The notes: generated by a model from the sequence alone, not told the origin. DNA of 64,000 nucleotides from JAAUTT01 sp963846585 (GCA_963846585.1 CAWJWO010000018.1:558001-622000), one strand, 5' to 3'; numbered from the stretch's first letter, positions 35,635 to 43,653 are shown. Made by a program: numbers and translations.

Positions 35635-36058
35635 GTCATTTATTGATACCAATATACTGGTCTATGCTAAACTAGTAAATTCTGATGTTGAAAAGCATCA
35701 AACAGCAAAAGAATTTCTAAATGGTTTATCAGGTAAAATTTTCTTAAGTACTCAGGTATTAAATGAATATTATACCGTATTATTAAGAAATAAAGTCGAA
35801 GACATTATTATTCAAGATTCTGTCAAATCTATTCTGAATGAAGTAATCCTCGAAACAATACAACTAAATACAATTTTATTATCCTGGGAGATTCGAAATA
35901 ATTACAAATATAGCTACTACGACTGTTTAATAGTTGCATCTGCATTATTAGCTAACTGTAGAATTCTTTATACAGAAGATACGCAACATAACCAATTAAT
36001 TAATTCTAAACTAAAAATATTAAACCCATTTATTTCTGTTTCTGATAAATTAAAATAA
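35612..36058 (+). CDS. PIN-domain toxin (VapC family)
   Basis: A 148-residue PIN protein. RSFIDTNILVYAKLV holds the first Asp, STQVLNEYYTVL the conserved Glu, and YSYYDCLIVASALLANCRILYTEDTQ the C-terminal acidic cluster. It is complete in length, unlike the fragment at 35295, and translationally coupled to the antitoxin at 35404. Confidence 0.87.
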   Translation: MKKETNDRSFIDTNILVYAKLVNSDVEKHQTAKEFLNGLSGKIFLSTQVLNEYYTVLLRNKVEDIIIQDSVKSILNEVILETIQLNTILLSWEIRNNYKYSYYDCLIVASALLANCRILYTEDTQHNQLINSKLKILNPFISVSDKLK

Positions 36059-36248
36059 AAAAATATTTAATGTACTAAGATCCCATATTTACTTTTGGTG
36101 ATTGGCGATTTCAGATTCACGATTGGTGATTACTTACCTTGCAAATAGAATAAAATGAGATTAAATTATTACTATTAATTACTAACTTCATTTTGTAATT
36201 AATTCAGATACATAAAATTCAATTCTAAAATCGAAAATCCTTTTTCTC

Positions 36249-36605
36249 TTGACCAAAGAACAACTTCAATCCCGTCTTATTGATTTTGCTGTAATGATTG
36301 TGGATATTTGTAAAACAATTAAAAAAGATGCAACAGGAAATGCTATTGTTAACCAAATAGTTCGCTCAGGTATTTCGCCTGCCCTAAATTATGGAGAAGC
36401 GATTGGTGCGGAATCAACAAAAGATTTTATCCATAAAATGCAAATCGTTCATAAAGAATTACGGGAAACTTGGGTTGCTCTTTTGATAATAAAAAAAGCT
36501 AAACTTAATAATAATGAAAGTGTTGTTGATGAATGTATTGATGAATGTAATCAACTCATAAGCATATTTGTAAAAAGTATTAGTACTAATAAAAAAAAGA
36601 TTTGA
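36249..36605 (+). CDS. Four helix bundle protein (S23/IVP-like)
   Basis: A 118-residue all-helical protein of the family first seen as 23S rRNA intervening-sequence proteins. RLIDFAVMIVDICKTI, GNAIVNQIVRSGISPALNYGEA and HKMQIVHKELRETWVALLII are the characteristic blocks. It begins with TTG. Fragments of the 3' end of a related gene are left at 40533-40604 and about 45597-45640, so copies were lost elsewhere in the island. Its biological role is unsettled. Confidence 0.85.
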   Translation: MTKEQLQSRLIDFAVMIVDICKTIKKDATGNAIVNQIVRSGISPALNYGEAIGAESTKDFIHKMQIVHKELRETWVALLIIKKAKLNNNESVVDECIDECNQLISIFVKSISTNKKKI

Positions 36606-36816
36606 GATTCCAGAAGAATTGTTGATTTAAGATTCTAGATTTGAGATTTAAGATTCTAGATTCTAGATTCTAGATTTGAGATTTAAGACAAAAGATTTAA
36701 GATTCTAGATTCTAGATTCTAGATTTAAGATTTGGGTAATCCGATTGAACAAATCTTAAATCTAGATTCTCAAATCTTAAATCATTTTCGATTCTTAAAT
36801 CTTAAATCCTTTTTGA
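36606..36816. repeat. AGATTCT/AATCTTA heptamer palindrome
   Basis: AGATTCT, AGATTTA and AGATTTG units (36606-36733) face the complementary AATCTTA, AATCTAG units (36751-36806) around TTGGGTAATCCGATTGAACA. The two arms can form a large imperfect hairpin. The same arrangement is repeated at 38395-38560, 41640-41860 and 45850-46068. Confidence 0.9.
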
Positions 36817-36927
36817 ATGTTCTTCAATTCCCTGCAATTTGCAGTTTTCTTTATAGTTGTTACAACGCTGTATTTTGCAATACCACACAAATTCCTGTGG
36901 GCATTGCTTTTAGCAACATGGAATTAA
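36817..36927 (+). pseudogene. MBOAT 5'-end tag, copy 2
   Basis: MFFNSLQFAVFFIVVTTLYF through WALLLA (33 codons), then TWN and a stop. The MBOAT match ends at codon 33, the same point as copies 3, 5 and 6. The stop lies 18 bp before the start of the regulator gene at 36946. Confidence 0.78.
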
Positions 36928-36945
36928 ACCCCTGCTATTTAAAAT

Positions 36946-38349
36946 ATGAACATTAACTTATTACAACTAATTGAAAATGGCGAAGGTGTTTCAGTTGAGT
37001 TTAAGAAAGCTGGAAATAAGCTTCCCGAAACACTTTTTGATACAATATGTGCTTTTCTCAACCGCAATGGAGGAATCATTTTATTAGGCGTTTCGGATAA
37101 TAAAATGATTGATGGTATCTATCCGGATGTAGCCGATTTGATGTGTAAAGACATTGCTAATTTGAGTAATAATCCGCAAAAATTATTCCCTTCTTTTTTG
37201 CTGGAATCAAAAGTGATTGAATACCAGGGCAAGTTGCTTATTTATGTTTTTGTTCCGGCATCGTCGCAGGTACACCGATGCAATGGCAAGGTTTTCGATC
37301 GCAGTGCTGATGGAGATTTTGAATTAAAAAACGATGAGCAAATTAGAAATCTTTATATTCGAAAAAACACGCTTTATTCTGAAAATACAATTTATCCGTT
37401 TCTTTTAGAAACCGATTTTGTTACTGGTTTATTGGACAGAGTCCGGCGAATTATTAAAATAAACCGGCCGGACCATCCTTGGAACGAATTGTCCGATAAT
37501 GATTTTTTCAAAACGGCCGGATTGTACCGACGCGATTTAGCGACCGGTGACCAGGGCTTTACTTTGGCTTCTTTGCTGTTATTTGGGAAAGAGGAAGTTA
37601 TTATTAGTGCAATTCCGCATTATAAAATTGATGCCCTTGTTCGCAGAGTAGATATGGACAGATATGACGATCGCGAAATTATCCGATGTAATCTAATAGA
37701 AGCGTATGACAAACTTATGGAATTTGTAACAAAACATCTTCCTGACAAATTTTATATGCAAGGCGACCAGCGTATTTCATTACGTGAAAAGATTTTTCGC
37801 GAAATTGTAGCCAATATGATTATTCACCGTGAATATATCAATGCCTTTCCTGCTACATTTATTATTTATAACAATAGGGTAGAAACAAAAAATGCAAACA
37901 GACCACATATTTACGGGCAATTACTACCTGACACTTTTCAATCATTCCCTAAGAACCCTCATTTGGCCCAACTGTTTACCCAAATGGGACGCTCTGAGGA
38001 GCTTGGTACTGGTCTTCGTAATGTGTATAAATATTCAAAAGTATATTCTGGTAGCGACAAAATTATTTTCCTTGAAGAAGATATTTTTATAGTTAATGTA
38101 CCATTGGCAATAAATATAGAAGATAATTTAGAAAATGTCACTGAAAATGTCACTGAAAATGTCACTGAAAATAGAATTTATTTTATTATTAACGAAATAA
38201 AATTAAATAGCCTTGTTTCGATTGATCAGCTTAGCACTAAGTTAAATGTCACCAGACGAACAATAGTCAGGGATATTGAAAAATTAAAAAATCAAAATAT
38301 TATTAGACGCATCGGTCCCGACAAAGGCGGACACTGGGAGATTTTATAA
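36946..38349 (+). CDS. Schlafen/AlbA_2-type ATP-binding transcriptional regulator, copy 1
   Basis: A 467-residue COG2865-type protein. The N-terminal AlbA_2 domain has ENGEGVSVEFKKAGNKLPET and FLNRNGGIILLGVSD; the middle has REIVANMIIHREYINAFPAT and GQLLPDTF (ATPase-like C4 domain); a linker carries the NVTE unit three times; the C-terminal ~60 residues are a DeoR/MarR-like winged helix (STKLNVTRRTIVRDIEKLKN). It probably regulates genes or, as some AlbA_2 proteins do, forms part of a defence system. A second copy at 46199 differs at three bases that I could find in 1404. Confidence 0.87.
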   Translation: MNINLLQLIENGEGVSVEFKKAGNKLPETLFDTICAFLNRNGGIILLGVSDNKMIDGIYPDVADLMCKDIANLSNNPQKLFPSFLLESKVIEYQGKLLIYVFVPASSQVHRCNGKVFDRSADGDFELKNDEQIRNLYIRKNTLYSENTIYPFLLETDFVTGLLDRVRRIIKINRPDHPWNELSDNDFFKTAGLYRRDLATGDQGFTLASLLLFGKEEVIISAIPHYKIDALVRRVDMDRYDDREIIRCNLIEAYDKLMEFVTKHLPDKFYMQGDQRISLREKIFREIVANMIIHREYINAFPATFIIYNNRVETKNANRPHIYGQLLPDTFQSFPKNPHLAQLFTQMGRSEELGTGLRNVYKYSKVYSGSDKIIFLEEDIFIVNVPLAINIEDNLENVTENVTENVTENRIYFIINEIKLNSLVSIDQLSTKLNVTRRTIVRDIEKLKNQNIIRRIGPDKGGHWEIL

Positions 38350-38369
38350 AGATTCGCGATGGGTGATTG

Positions 38370-38561
38370 TCGATTGGCGATTTAAGATTCTAGAAGAAAT
38401 GTTGATTTAAGATTCCAGATTCTAGATTTAAGACAAAAGATTTAAGATTCTAGATTCTAGATTCTAGATTTAAGATTTGGGTAATCCGATTGAACAAATC
38501 TTAAATCTAGATTCTCAAATCTTAAATCATTTTCGATTCTTAAATCTTAAATCCTTTTTGA
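38370..38561. repeat. Heptamer palindrome, direct repeat of 36606-36816
   Basis: From GACAAAAGATTTAAGATTCT onward this matches the region left of MBOAT copy 2 almost base for base up to the tag, so the regulator gene lies between two ~270-bp direct repeats (heptamer palindrome plus MBOAT tag). Confidence 0.88.
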
Positions 38562-38684
38562 ATGTTCTTCAATTCCCTGCAATTTGCAGTTTTCTTTATA
38601 GCAGTTACAATGCTGTATTTTGCAATACCGCACAAATTCCGGTGGGCATTGCTTTTAGCAAAGGAGTTTGACATCGTATCGTAA
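38562..38684 (+). pseudogene. MBOAT 5'-end tag, copy 3
   Basis: MFFNSLQFAVFFIAVTMLYF through WALLLA, then KEFDIVS and a stop. It is a different allele from copy 2 (several synonymous and amino-acid changes). Sequence beyond the codon-33 junction resembles that after copy 5. Confidence 0.78.
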
Positions 38685-38712
38685 TTATAAAACTTATTAG
38701 CTTAGAAATATT

Positions 38713-38720
38713 TATATTTG
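38713..38720 (+). promoter_or_regulatory. TAnnTTTG -7 box before the MNT/HEPN module
   Basis: TATATTTG is a perfect match to the Bacteroidota -7 consensus. The preceding ~45 bp (AACTTATTAGCTTAGAAAT) are shared with the box at 44478. No clear -33 element. Confidence 0.45.
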
Positions 38721-38805
38721 ATTAATGAAATTAATACAATTTAAAAAAAGAAACATTAATTAAAATATTTATCTAATATTTTGGTATTTGCACATTACTT
38801 TAAAT

Positions 38806-39129
38806 ATGAAAAGTGAAATAAAAAAAATTACACAACAGGTTACACAGTTAATTGCTGAAGGTATTCAGCCTAAACAAATTTTTTTGTTTGGATCATATGC
38901 TACAGGTAATGAAAAACAAGACAGCGATTTGGATATTTTTGTTGTTACTGATTTACAAAACAGCAAAAAAATTGAAATAACCCAAAAAGTACGTCGTCTG
39001 CTTATCAGAAAAATTTTAATGCCTGTTGATATAATTGTATGTGATACTAAAGATTTTGAAAACAAGAAAAATAACCGGACCACTCTTGAATATATTATTG
39101 CAACTGAAGGCATAAAGTTATATGGGTAA
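38806..39129 (+). CDS. MNT-type nucleotidyltransferase antitoxin
   Basis: About 107 residues from the ATG at 38806. FLFGSYATGNEKQDSDLDIF is the nucleotidyltransferase signature (GSx10DxD), and MPVDIIVCDTKDF gives the third carboxylate. In HEPN-MNT modules the MNT protein adenylylates and neutralises the HEPN toxin. It overlaps the HEPN gene by 8 bp. Confidence 0.9.
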   Translation: MKSEIKKITQQVTQLIAEGIQPKQIFLFGSYATGNEKQDSDLDIFVVTDLQNSKKIEITQKVRRLLIRKILMPVDIIVCDTKDFENKKNNRTTLEYIIATEGIKLYG

Positions 39130-39517
39130 TAATGAAAACAATATTTGGTTTGAATTTGCATTGAATGATTTAGAGGCAGCAACAATTTTATCAAAACATC
39201 ATAATCCAAAAGTTGAGATTGTATGCTATCACTGTCAGCAATGTGCTGAGAAAATGCTAAAAGGGTATATTGCTGAAAATAATGGGAAACTTATTAAATC
39301 CCACGATTTGGTTGTTCTATGTGATGCATGTATAAATTATGACCCAGAGTTCGATTTGTTACTTGAAACTTGCAGTGATTTGACAATTTATGCATCTGAA
39401 ATTCGATACCCTAACACGTTAGAAATAGATGAATACCAAATGAACAAAGCGATTAATGATGCTAATAAAATCAAGGATTTCGTACAAAAGAAAATTTTAA
39501 AGAATCTTAAACACTAA
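39122..39517 (+). CDS. HEPN-domain toxin
   Basis: A 131-residue helical protein. IWFEFALNDLEAATILSKHH and YHCQQCAEKMLKGYIAENN are the first two HEPN helices, and ASEIRYPNTLEIDEYQ is the conserved RYP region near the active site. HEPN proteins of this type are RNases paired with MNT antitoxins. Confidence 0.9.
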   Translation: MGNNENNIWFEFALNDLEAATILSKHHNPKVEIVCYHCQQCAEKMLKGYIAENNGKLIKSHDLVVLCDACINYDPEFDLLLETCSDLTIYASEIRYPNTLEIDEYQMNKAINDANKIKDFVQKKILKNLKH

Positions 39518-40106
39518 TACACAAATGTGAAACGCGATTGGCGATTGGCGAAAAGTGATTGGCGATTGGCGAAAAGTGATTGGCGATTGGCGAAAAGTGA
39601 TTGGCGATTTCAGATTGGCGATTTAAATATTCCAATAATCCGGAATTTAAAATAATTGCTGATTTAATCAATAATTCATTAAATAATATATTTCAAGTAG
39701 AAAAATTCTAATAATAGATTTATTTCTTCATTTCTTTTTGCGCACAAAAAGAAACGGAAGCAAAGACCCTTCGACTTCGCTCAGGGACCAATGCTTGGCC
39801 GCGGAAACGCGCTCCGGCTGCGCCTTCGCTTGAACGGCCCGCAGCCAGAATGGAATTAAACCCCTACCCCTAAAGGGGATAATTGGATTATAAATAATTG
39901 GGAAATTTTTAATTTAAGAGTTAAAATAATTCTTTTTAAGAAATGATACTATAGTAAGAAAAGGAACGCCTTAGAGAAAATGCGACTTTCTGCCAGCACT
40001 TTATCGACAGCGGTGACCTTTTCTGCATACTCTTTTGTGTCGAAGGCAAAAGAGTATGTGGGGCTTGGGGCAAAGCCCCATGAATTTTTGTTAATAAATT
40101 TAATTC
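39518..40106. repeat. Composite dispersed repeat region
   Basis: No ORF. In order: GATTGGC/AAAAGTGATTGGC arrays (39535-39620); the TTTCTTTTTG...CAAAAAGAAA hairpin (39731-39754); the CCCTTCGAC element (39767-39786); a GC-rich GCGGAAACGCGCTCCGGCTG element (39799-39847); TTAAACCCCTACCCC (39856-39870); and two hairpins, CATACTCTTTT/AAAAGAGTATG (40026-40058) and TGGGGCTT/AAGCCCCA (40059-40080). Much of it recurs at 45205-45595. Confidence 0.85.
39767..39786. repeat. Dispersed CCCTTCGAC...CTCAGGG element
   Basis: CCCTTCGACTTCGCTCAGGG, third copy, preceded by AGCAAAGA as at 34008. Confidence 0.85.
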
Positions 40107-40112
40107 ATGATT

Positions 40113-40328
40113 ATGAAAAAAATTAAATATGTGATTTACAAGGAAGGCAAATATTATGTTTCTCAATGTTTGAATGTTGATATATCAAGTTTTGGAAAAA
40201 CAATTGACGAAGCTAGTGCTAATTTAAAAGAAGCTTTACAATTGTATTTTGAAGATTATGATAATAACAACAATTATTTATCTATTTCAGAAGCTTTAAT
40301 TGGGGAAACTCAACTTAATATTAGATGA
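40113..40328 (+). CDS. hicB: HicB-family antitoxin
   Basis: About 71 residues from the ATG at 40113. MKKIKYVIYKEGKYYVSQCL and FGKTIDEASANLKEALQLYF are the partial RNase-H-like HicB fold. The C-terminal DNA-binding domain of long HicBs is absent. It overlaps hicA by 4 bp (ATGA). Confidence 0.87.
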   Translation: MKKIKYVIYKEGKYYVSQCLNVDISSFGKTIDEASANLKEALQLYFEDYDNNNNYLSISEALIGETQLNIR

Positions 40329-40525
40329 AACTACCTTCATCCCTAAAAATTATTAATACTCTTATAAAAAATGGCTTCATTTTTATTTCTCAACGTGGAA
40401 GCCATCAAAAATATAGAAAGGATGATAAAACGGTAATTGTCCCTGCAGCAAGGAAAGAAATCCCTTTAGGAACATTTCGTTCAATAACTAGACAATCAGG
40501 TTTAAATAAAAAGGATTTTGAATAA
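40325..40525 (+). CDS. hicA: HicA-family mRNA interferase toxin
   Basis: A 66-residue dsRBD-like toxin. NTLIKNGFIFISQRGSHQKY carries the catalytic His in the GSH motif, and VPAARKEIPLGTFRSITRQS is the C-terminal part of the fold. Order hicB-hicA with a 4-bp overlap. Confidence 0.9.
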   Translation: MKLPSSLKIINTLIKNGFIFISQRGSHQKYRKDDKTVIVPAARKEIPLGTFRSITRQSGLNKKDFE

Positions 40526-40532
40526 TTTGTTT

Positions 40533-40604
40533 TGTCTTAATGAATTAATTTCAATATTCGTAAAAAGTATTGAAACTGCTAATAATAAAATAAATGATCA
40601 TTAA
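40533..40604 (+). pseudogene. 3'-end remnant of a four helix bundle gene
   Basis: The frame reads CLNELISIFVKSIETANNKI, then NDH and a stop, matching the end of the four helix bundle protein at 36249 (CNQLISIFVKSIST). The upstream part is missing and replaced by hicA. Confidence 0.7.
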
Positions 40605-40790
40605 AATACCAAAAGAATATCGAACGGCGAACTCCGAATTTCGAATGATGAAGTGAGGGACGGACCCTTCGACTTCGCTCAGGGGCCAGCCCTTCGACAT
40701 TCGATATTCATAATTTGTTATTTTATTGGATTTTAAAATATAATTATGTTTTTAAATTGAATATATATAATTTTGCATATAAAAATATTT
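40605..40790. repeat. GAATTTC-type heptamer region with CCCTTCGAC element
   Basis: GAATATC GAACGGC GAACTCC GAATTTC units (40616-40645), the CCCTTCGAC element at 40665-40684 and TTCGACA/TTCGATA/TTCATAA units (40694-40715) complementary to the first set. Confidence 0.8.
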
Positions 40791-41018
40791 ATGAGTCATT
40801 TAGAGAGAATTACTATCAGTCCTGAAATTTGCCATGGTAAACCTTGTATTAGAGGAATGAGATGGCCTGTGGAAGTTATCATTGATTTATTTGGATCTGG
40901 AATGACTATGGATCAAATAATTGAAGACCATGCGGAATTGCAAAAAGAAGATATTTTAGCTTGTTTAAATTTTGTTAAATTATACTTATCTGGCAGAACA
41001 ATTAAAGAAGTTGCTTGA
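40791..41018 (+). CDS. DUF433 antitoxin
   Basis: A 75-residue protein from the ATG at 40791: RITISPEICHGKPCIRGMRW and GMTMDQIIEDHAELQKEDIL define the DUF433 winged-helix antitoxin. Its stop overlaps the next start (TGATG), so the pair is translated together. Confidence 0.9.
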   Translation: MSHLERITISPEICHGKPCIRGMRWPVEVIIDLFGSGMTMDQIIEDHAELQKEDILACLNFVKLYLSGRTIKEVA

Positions 41019-41386
41019 TGAGATTCCTTTGTGATGTCCATATATCCTATAAAATAGTAAACTATTTAAAAGCCAACGGACATGAAACGTTACATGTAAA
41101 TACAATACTTAAGAAATGGTTTACCAAAGATAAGGAAATATCAGATTATGCTGATAATAATGACTTTATCTTAATAACTAAAGATTCAGATTTCAGACAT
41201 AGTTTTTTTATTAAAAAATCTCCAAAAAAGCTAATAAAAATAAATCTTGGAAATATCTCAAATATTGATTTAATACAAATATTGAAAGCACTAATACCAG
41301 ATTTAGAAAAAATCAATTCTTTGCCATATTTTTTAATTGAAATAGATAAAAATTATACTAATATTTTTACTGAAGATAATAATTAA
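41018..41386 (+). CDS. DUF5615 PIN-like toxin
   Basis: A 122-residue PIN-like nuclease paired with DUF433: RFLCDVHISYKIVNYLKANG supplies the first Asp and DNNDFILITKDSDFRHSF the later acidic residues. This pairing is a known TA type (VapBC45-like). Confidence 0.88.
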   Translation: MRFLCDVHISYKIVNYLKANGHETLHVNTILKKWFTKDKEISDYADNNDFILITKDSDFRHSFFIKKSPKKLIKINLGNISNIDLIQILKALIPDLEKINSLPYFLIEIDKNYTNIFTEDNN

Positions 41387-41399
41387 TTATCCCTTTTTT

Positions 41400-41530
41400 T
41401 TACTAACAAAAAAATTCCGTAATAATATCGAATAACGAACTCCGAATTTCGAATGATGAAGTGAGGAGCAGAATTCCACCTTCGATATTCATAATTCGAC
41501 ATTCGATATTCATAATTCATCGATTTTATC
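41400..41530. repeat. GAATAAC/GAATTTC and ATTCGAC heptamers in facing orientation
   Basis: GAATAAC GAACTCC GAATTTC GAATGATGAA (41430-41460) faces ATTCATA ATTCGAC ATTCGAT ATTCATA ATTCAT (41487-41520), allowing a large hairpin. The block directly precedes a wzt tag and recurs at 44225-44320 and 45640-45730. Confidence 0.85.
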
Positions 41531-41650
41531 ATGAATACAGTAATCAAAGTACAAAACCTCTCCAAACAATACCGCCCCGGAACCATTGGGACCGGAATGC
41601 TGCGCAGTGATTTGCGATTTCAGATTAGCGATTGGCGAATCGCGATTTAA
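41531..41650 (+). pseudogene. wzt 5'-end tag A
   Basis: The frame MNTVIKVQNLSKQYRPGTIG TGMLRSD matches the first 27 residues of the Wzt at 49011 and then runs into GATTGGC heptamers and a stop. Differences from the resident wzt are mostly at third codon positions, so this is the start of another wzt allele. Confidence 0.85.
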
Positions 41651-41860
41651 GATTCTAGATTCTAGATTTGAGATTTAAGATTTGGGTAATCCGATTGTAC
41701 AAATCTTAAATCCAGATTCTTAAATCTAAATTCTAAAATCCTTTTCAATTCTTAAATTGTTTACAAATCTTAAATCCAGATTCTTAATTCTAAAATCTTA
41801 ATTCCTTTTCAATTCTTAAATCTAGATTCTCAAATCTAAAATCATAAATCCTTTTATTCC
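41614..41860. repeat. Heptamer palindrome between wzt tag A and MBOAT tag 4
   Basis: GATTGGC, AGATTCT, AGATTTG units, then TTTGGGTAATCCGATTGTAC, then AATCTTA/AATCCAG/AATTCTT units. Nearly identical to 45823-46069. Confidence 0.9.
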
Positions 41861-42028
41861 GTGCTCTTCAATTCCCTGCAATTTGGAGTTTTCTTTATAG
41901 TAGTTACAACGCTGTATTTTGCAATACCCCACAAAATGCGGTGGGCATTGCTTTTAGCGGTGAGTTGTTATTCCTACATGGCCTTTATCCCCATTAATAT
42001 ATTAATAACTGTAACCTTGTCATTATAA
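41861..42028 (+). pseudogene. MBOAT 5'-end tag, copy 4 (longest)
   Basis: VLFNSLQFGVFFIVVTTLYF through CYSYMAFIPINILITVTLSL: 55 uninterrupted codons with two hydrophobic helices, then a TAA 15 bp before the broken PIN gene. With copy 1 this is the longer tag class. Confidence 0.78.
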
Positions 42029-42043
42029 AGTCACATATTTAAT

Positions 42044-42237
42044 ATGATTAACATATATCTTGATAAATGTATTTTAAATCGTCCTTTTGACGATCAAACT
42101 TTTGAGAGAATATTTCTTGAAACACAATCATTTCTAATACTATTAAAGAAAATAGAAGAAAATCAAATAATATTAACAACTTCTTTTGCTAAGTAATAAC
42201 TTTGTATGAAACAATTGAATTAATATATTATGCTTAG
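42044..42237 (+). pseudogene. PIN toxin, second copy with internal deletion
   Basis: Starts like 33211 (MINIYLDKCILNRPFDDQTF) but after TTSFA the middle ~90 codons are gone and the sequence resumes at the final TLYETIELIYYA. A stop follows at codon 51. The first motif has LDK instead of LDN. Confidence 0.85.
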
Positions 42238-42427
42238 AACTATTGATCAATTAAAGGAAACAGGATGGAAGGTGCTGGTAAAAGAACTTGGACCTGCCGA
42301 AGCTACCAGATTTTTGTTACAATACCAAAAGGGAGATGGAGATTATTTGGAAATTAGTAAGAAAGCATTTAAAGACATTACTTTAAATAATATTATTGAT
42401 GATTTAAAAAATAAATCAAATACGTAA
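42230..42427 (+). CDS. Putative antitoxin, second copy
   Basis: A 65-residue paralogue of 33653-33844 (MLRTIDQLKETGWKVLVKEL, EATRFLLQYQKGDGDYLEIS). Intact although its toxin is deleted, as expected if only toxin loss is tolerated. Confidence 0.7.
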   Translation: MLRTIDQLKETGWKVLVKELGPAEATRFLLQYQKGDGDYLEISKKAFKDITLNNIIDDLKNKSNT

Positions 42428-42581
42428 AGTCCAGATATCAAATCACAATTCAAATTTCTCAAATCGCAAATCATTCTTTTATTGACATAACGCCCAAATC
42501 GCGATTCGAAAATCTGAAATCCATTTCCCTTTCAAATAATTTTTTTTCCCCCTTTTTGTAAAGGGATAAATTAATTTCAAA

Positions 42582-42848
42582 ATGGAATATATTATTTCCA
42601 AACATTGTAAGGAACAAATGACATTACGAAATATCCCTGAAAACATTATTGATGCAGTACTTAATTCGTCAAATAATATTATCAGACAAGATGAATGTAC
42701 ATTAATTTATCAATCAATATTATCCGACGAACCCCAAAAAAGCTATTTATATCGTATCTTTGTAAACATTTGTAAGCAACCTTATTAAGTAATAACAGTT
42801 TATAGGACATCAAAAATAAATAAATACCATGAAGATAAAATACGATAA
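42582..42848 (+). pseudogene. DUF4258 toxin-like gene with an in-frame stop
   Basis: MEYIISKHCKEQMTLRNIPE, then YLYRIFVNI, reads as the DUF4258 fold. A TAA at 42786-42788 interrupts it, but the same frame continues as VITVYRTSKINKYHEDKIR to a stop at 42846-42848, the usual DUF4258 ending. The frame overlaps the DUF2283 gene by 20 bp, the normal TA layout. Confidence 0.75.
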
Positions 42849-43023
42849 AGAAACCGATATTATTTACATTCGATTTTCTGAAACTAGTATCACTGAAAGC
42901 GATGAGGATAAACCTGGAATTATTCTCGATTATGATATGAATGGGAATATTGCAGGCATTGAAGTTCTTAACGCCTCATCAAAAATGGGCCATGTAAATA
43001 GTGTGGAATACGAATTTGCTTAA
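42829..43023 (+). CDS. DUF2283 antitoxin-like protein
   Basis: A 64-residue protein, MKIKYDKETDIIYIRFSETS, then ILDYDMNGNIAGIEVLNAS, typical of DUF2283. It accompanies DUF4258 toxins. Confidence 0.88.
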   Translation: MKIKYDKETDIIYIRFSETSITESDEDKPGIILDYDMNGNIAGIEVLNASSKMGHVNSVEYEFA

Positions 43024-43300
43024 TGTAACTTAATTTTTCTTTTGTCACTTTTTTGATCGCAAAAAAGGAACCAAACCCCTACCCCTTTCCAAGGGGATAA
43101 TTAGAATTCAATTAGTTGGAATATTTATTTTATAGGGAATAATGCAGATTTACTAACAACTAACAACCGGCAACTAACAACTGACAACTATAATTGGCGA
43201 TTGGCGATTTAAAATTTTTGATTCTATATTCTCAAATCATTTTCCATTTGACGTAAATTTAAACAACTGAAAACTAATTTACACATCTGCATAAAATGTT
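43024..43300. repeat. Dispersed repeats and AACAACT heptamers
   Basis: The TTTTTTGATCGCAAAAAAG hairpin (43049-43067), AAACCCCTACCCCTTTCC (43073-43090), AACAACT/AACCGGC heptamers (43156-43190) and GATTGGC (43197-43208). No ORF. Confidence 0.82.
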
Positions 43301-43308
43301 TACCTTTG
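43301..43308 (+). promoter_or_regulatory. TAnnTTTG -7 box before a VapBC module
   Basis: TACCTTTG matches the consensus exactly. It lies 8 bp before the ATG at 43316, which would make the transcript leaderless unless the ATG at 43328 is used. Confidence 0.45.
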
Positions 43309-43315
43309 ACACTAA

Positions 43316-43564
43316 ATGAATATTGATATGAGTTTCGAAACAATTGACATTAAAGGTAAAAAGGGAATACAAGCAATTAGGATTCCTCAAAAGATGAAAA
43401 TTAATGATAACAAGGTTTATTTAAAAAAGGTTGGAAATGCTTTATATATCATACCATTTCATAATCCTTGGCAAAATCTTATTGAAAGCACTGACTCTTT
43501 TACTCCTGATTTTATGGACAACCGAGATCAACCTGATAACCAACACAGAGAATCATTTGATTAA
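43316..43564 (+). CDS. VapB/AbrB-type antitoxin
   Basis: An 82-residue protein. IQAIRIPQKMKINDNKVYLK and VGNALYIIPFHNPW resemble the swapped-hairpin DNA-binding fold of VapB/VagC antitoxins; the polar tail (FMDNRDQPDNQHRESFD) would contact the toxin. Internal ATG at 43328 is possible. The VapC gene follows after 89 bp. Confidence 0.8.
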   Translation: MNIDMSFETIDIKGKKGIQAIRIPQKMKINDNKVYLKKVGNALYIIPFHNPWQNLIESTDSFTPDFMDNRDQPDNQHRESFD

Positions 43565-43653
43565 TGAATTACCTAAGTTTTATAAAAATATTTAATATAC
43601 AATAATAAAATTAATTATTCAATAAGTCCAATTAATTACCTATGTATTTACAG

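Noticed and set aside
37892..38165. Small ORFs inside the AlbA_2 regulator gene
   Set aside because: Shadow frames; identical ones occur in the second copy and they show no family features.
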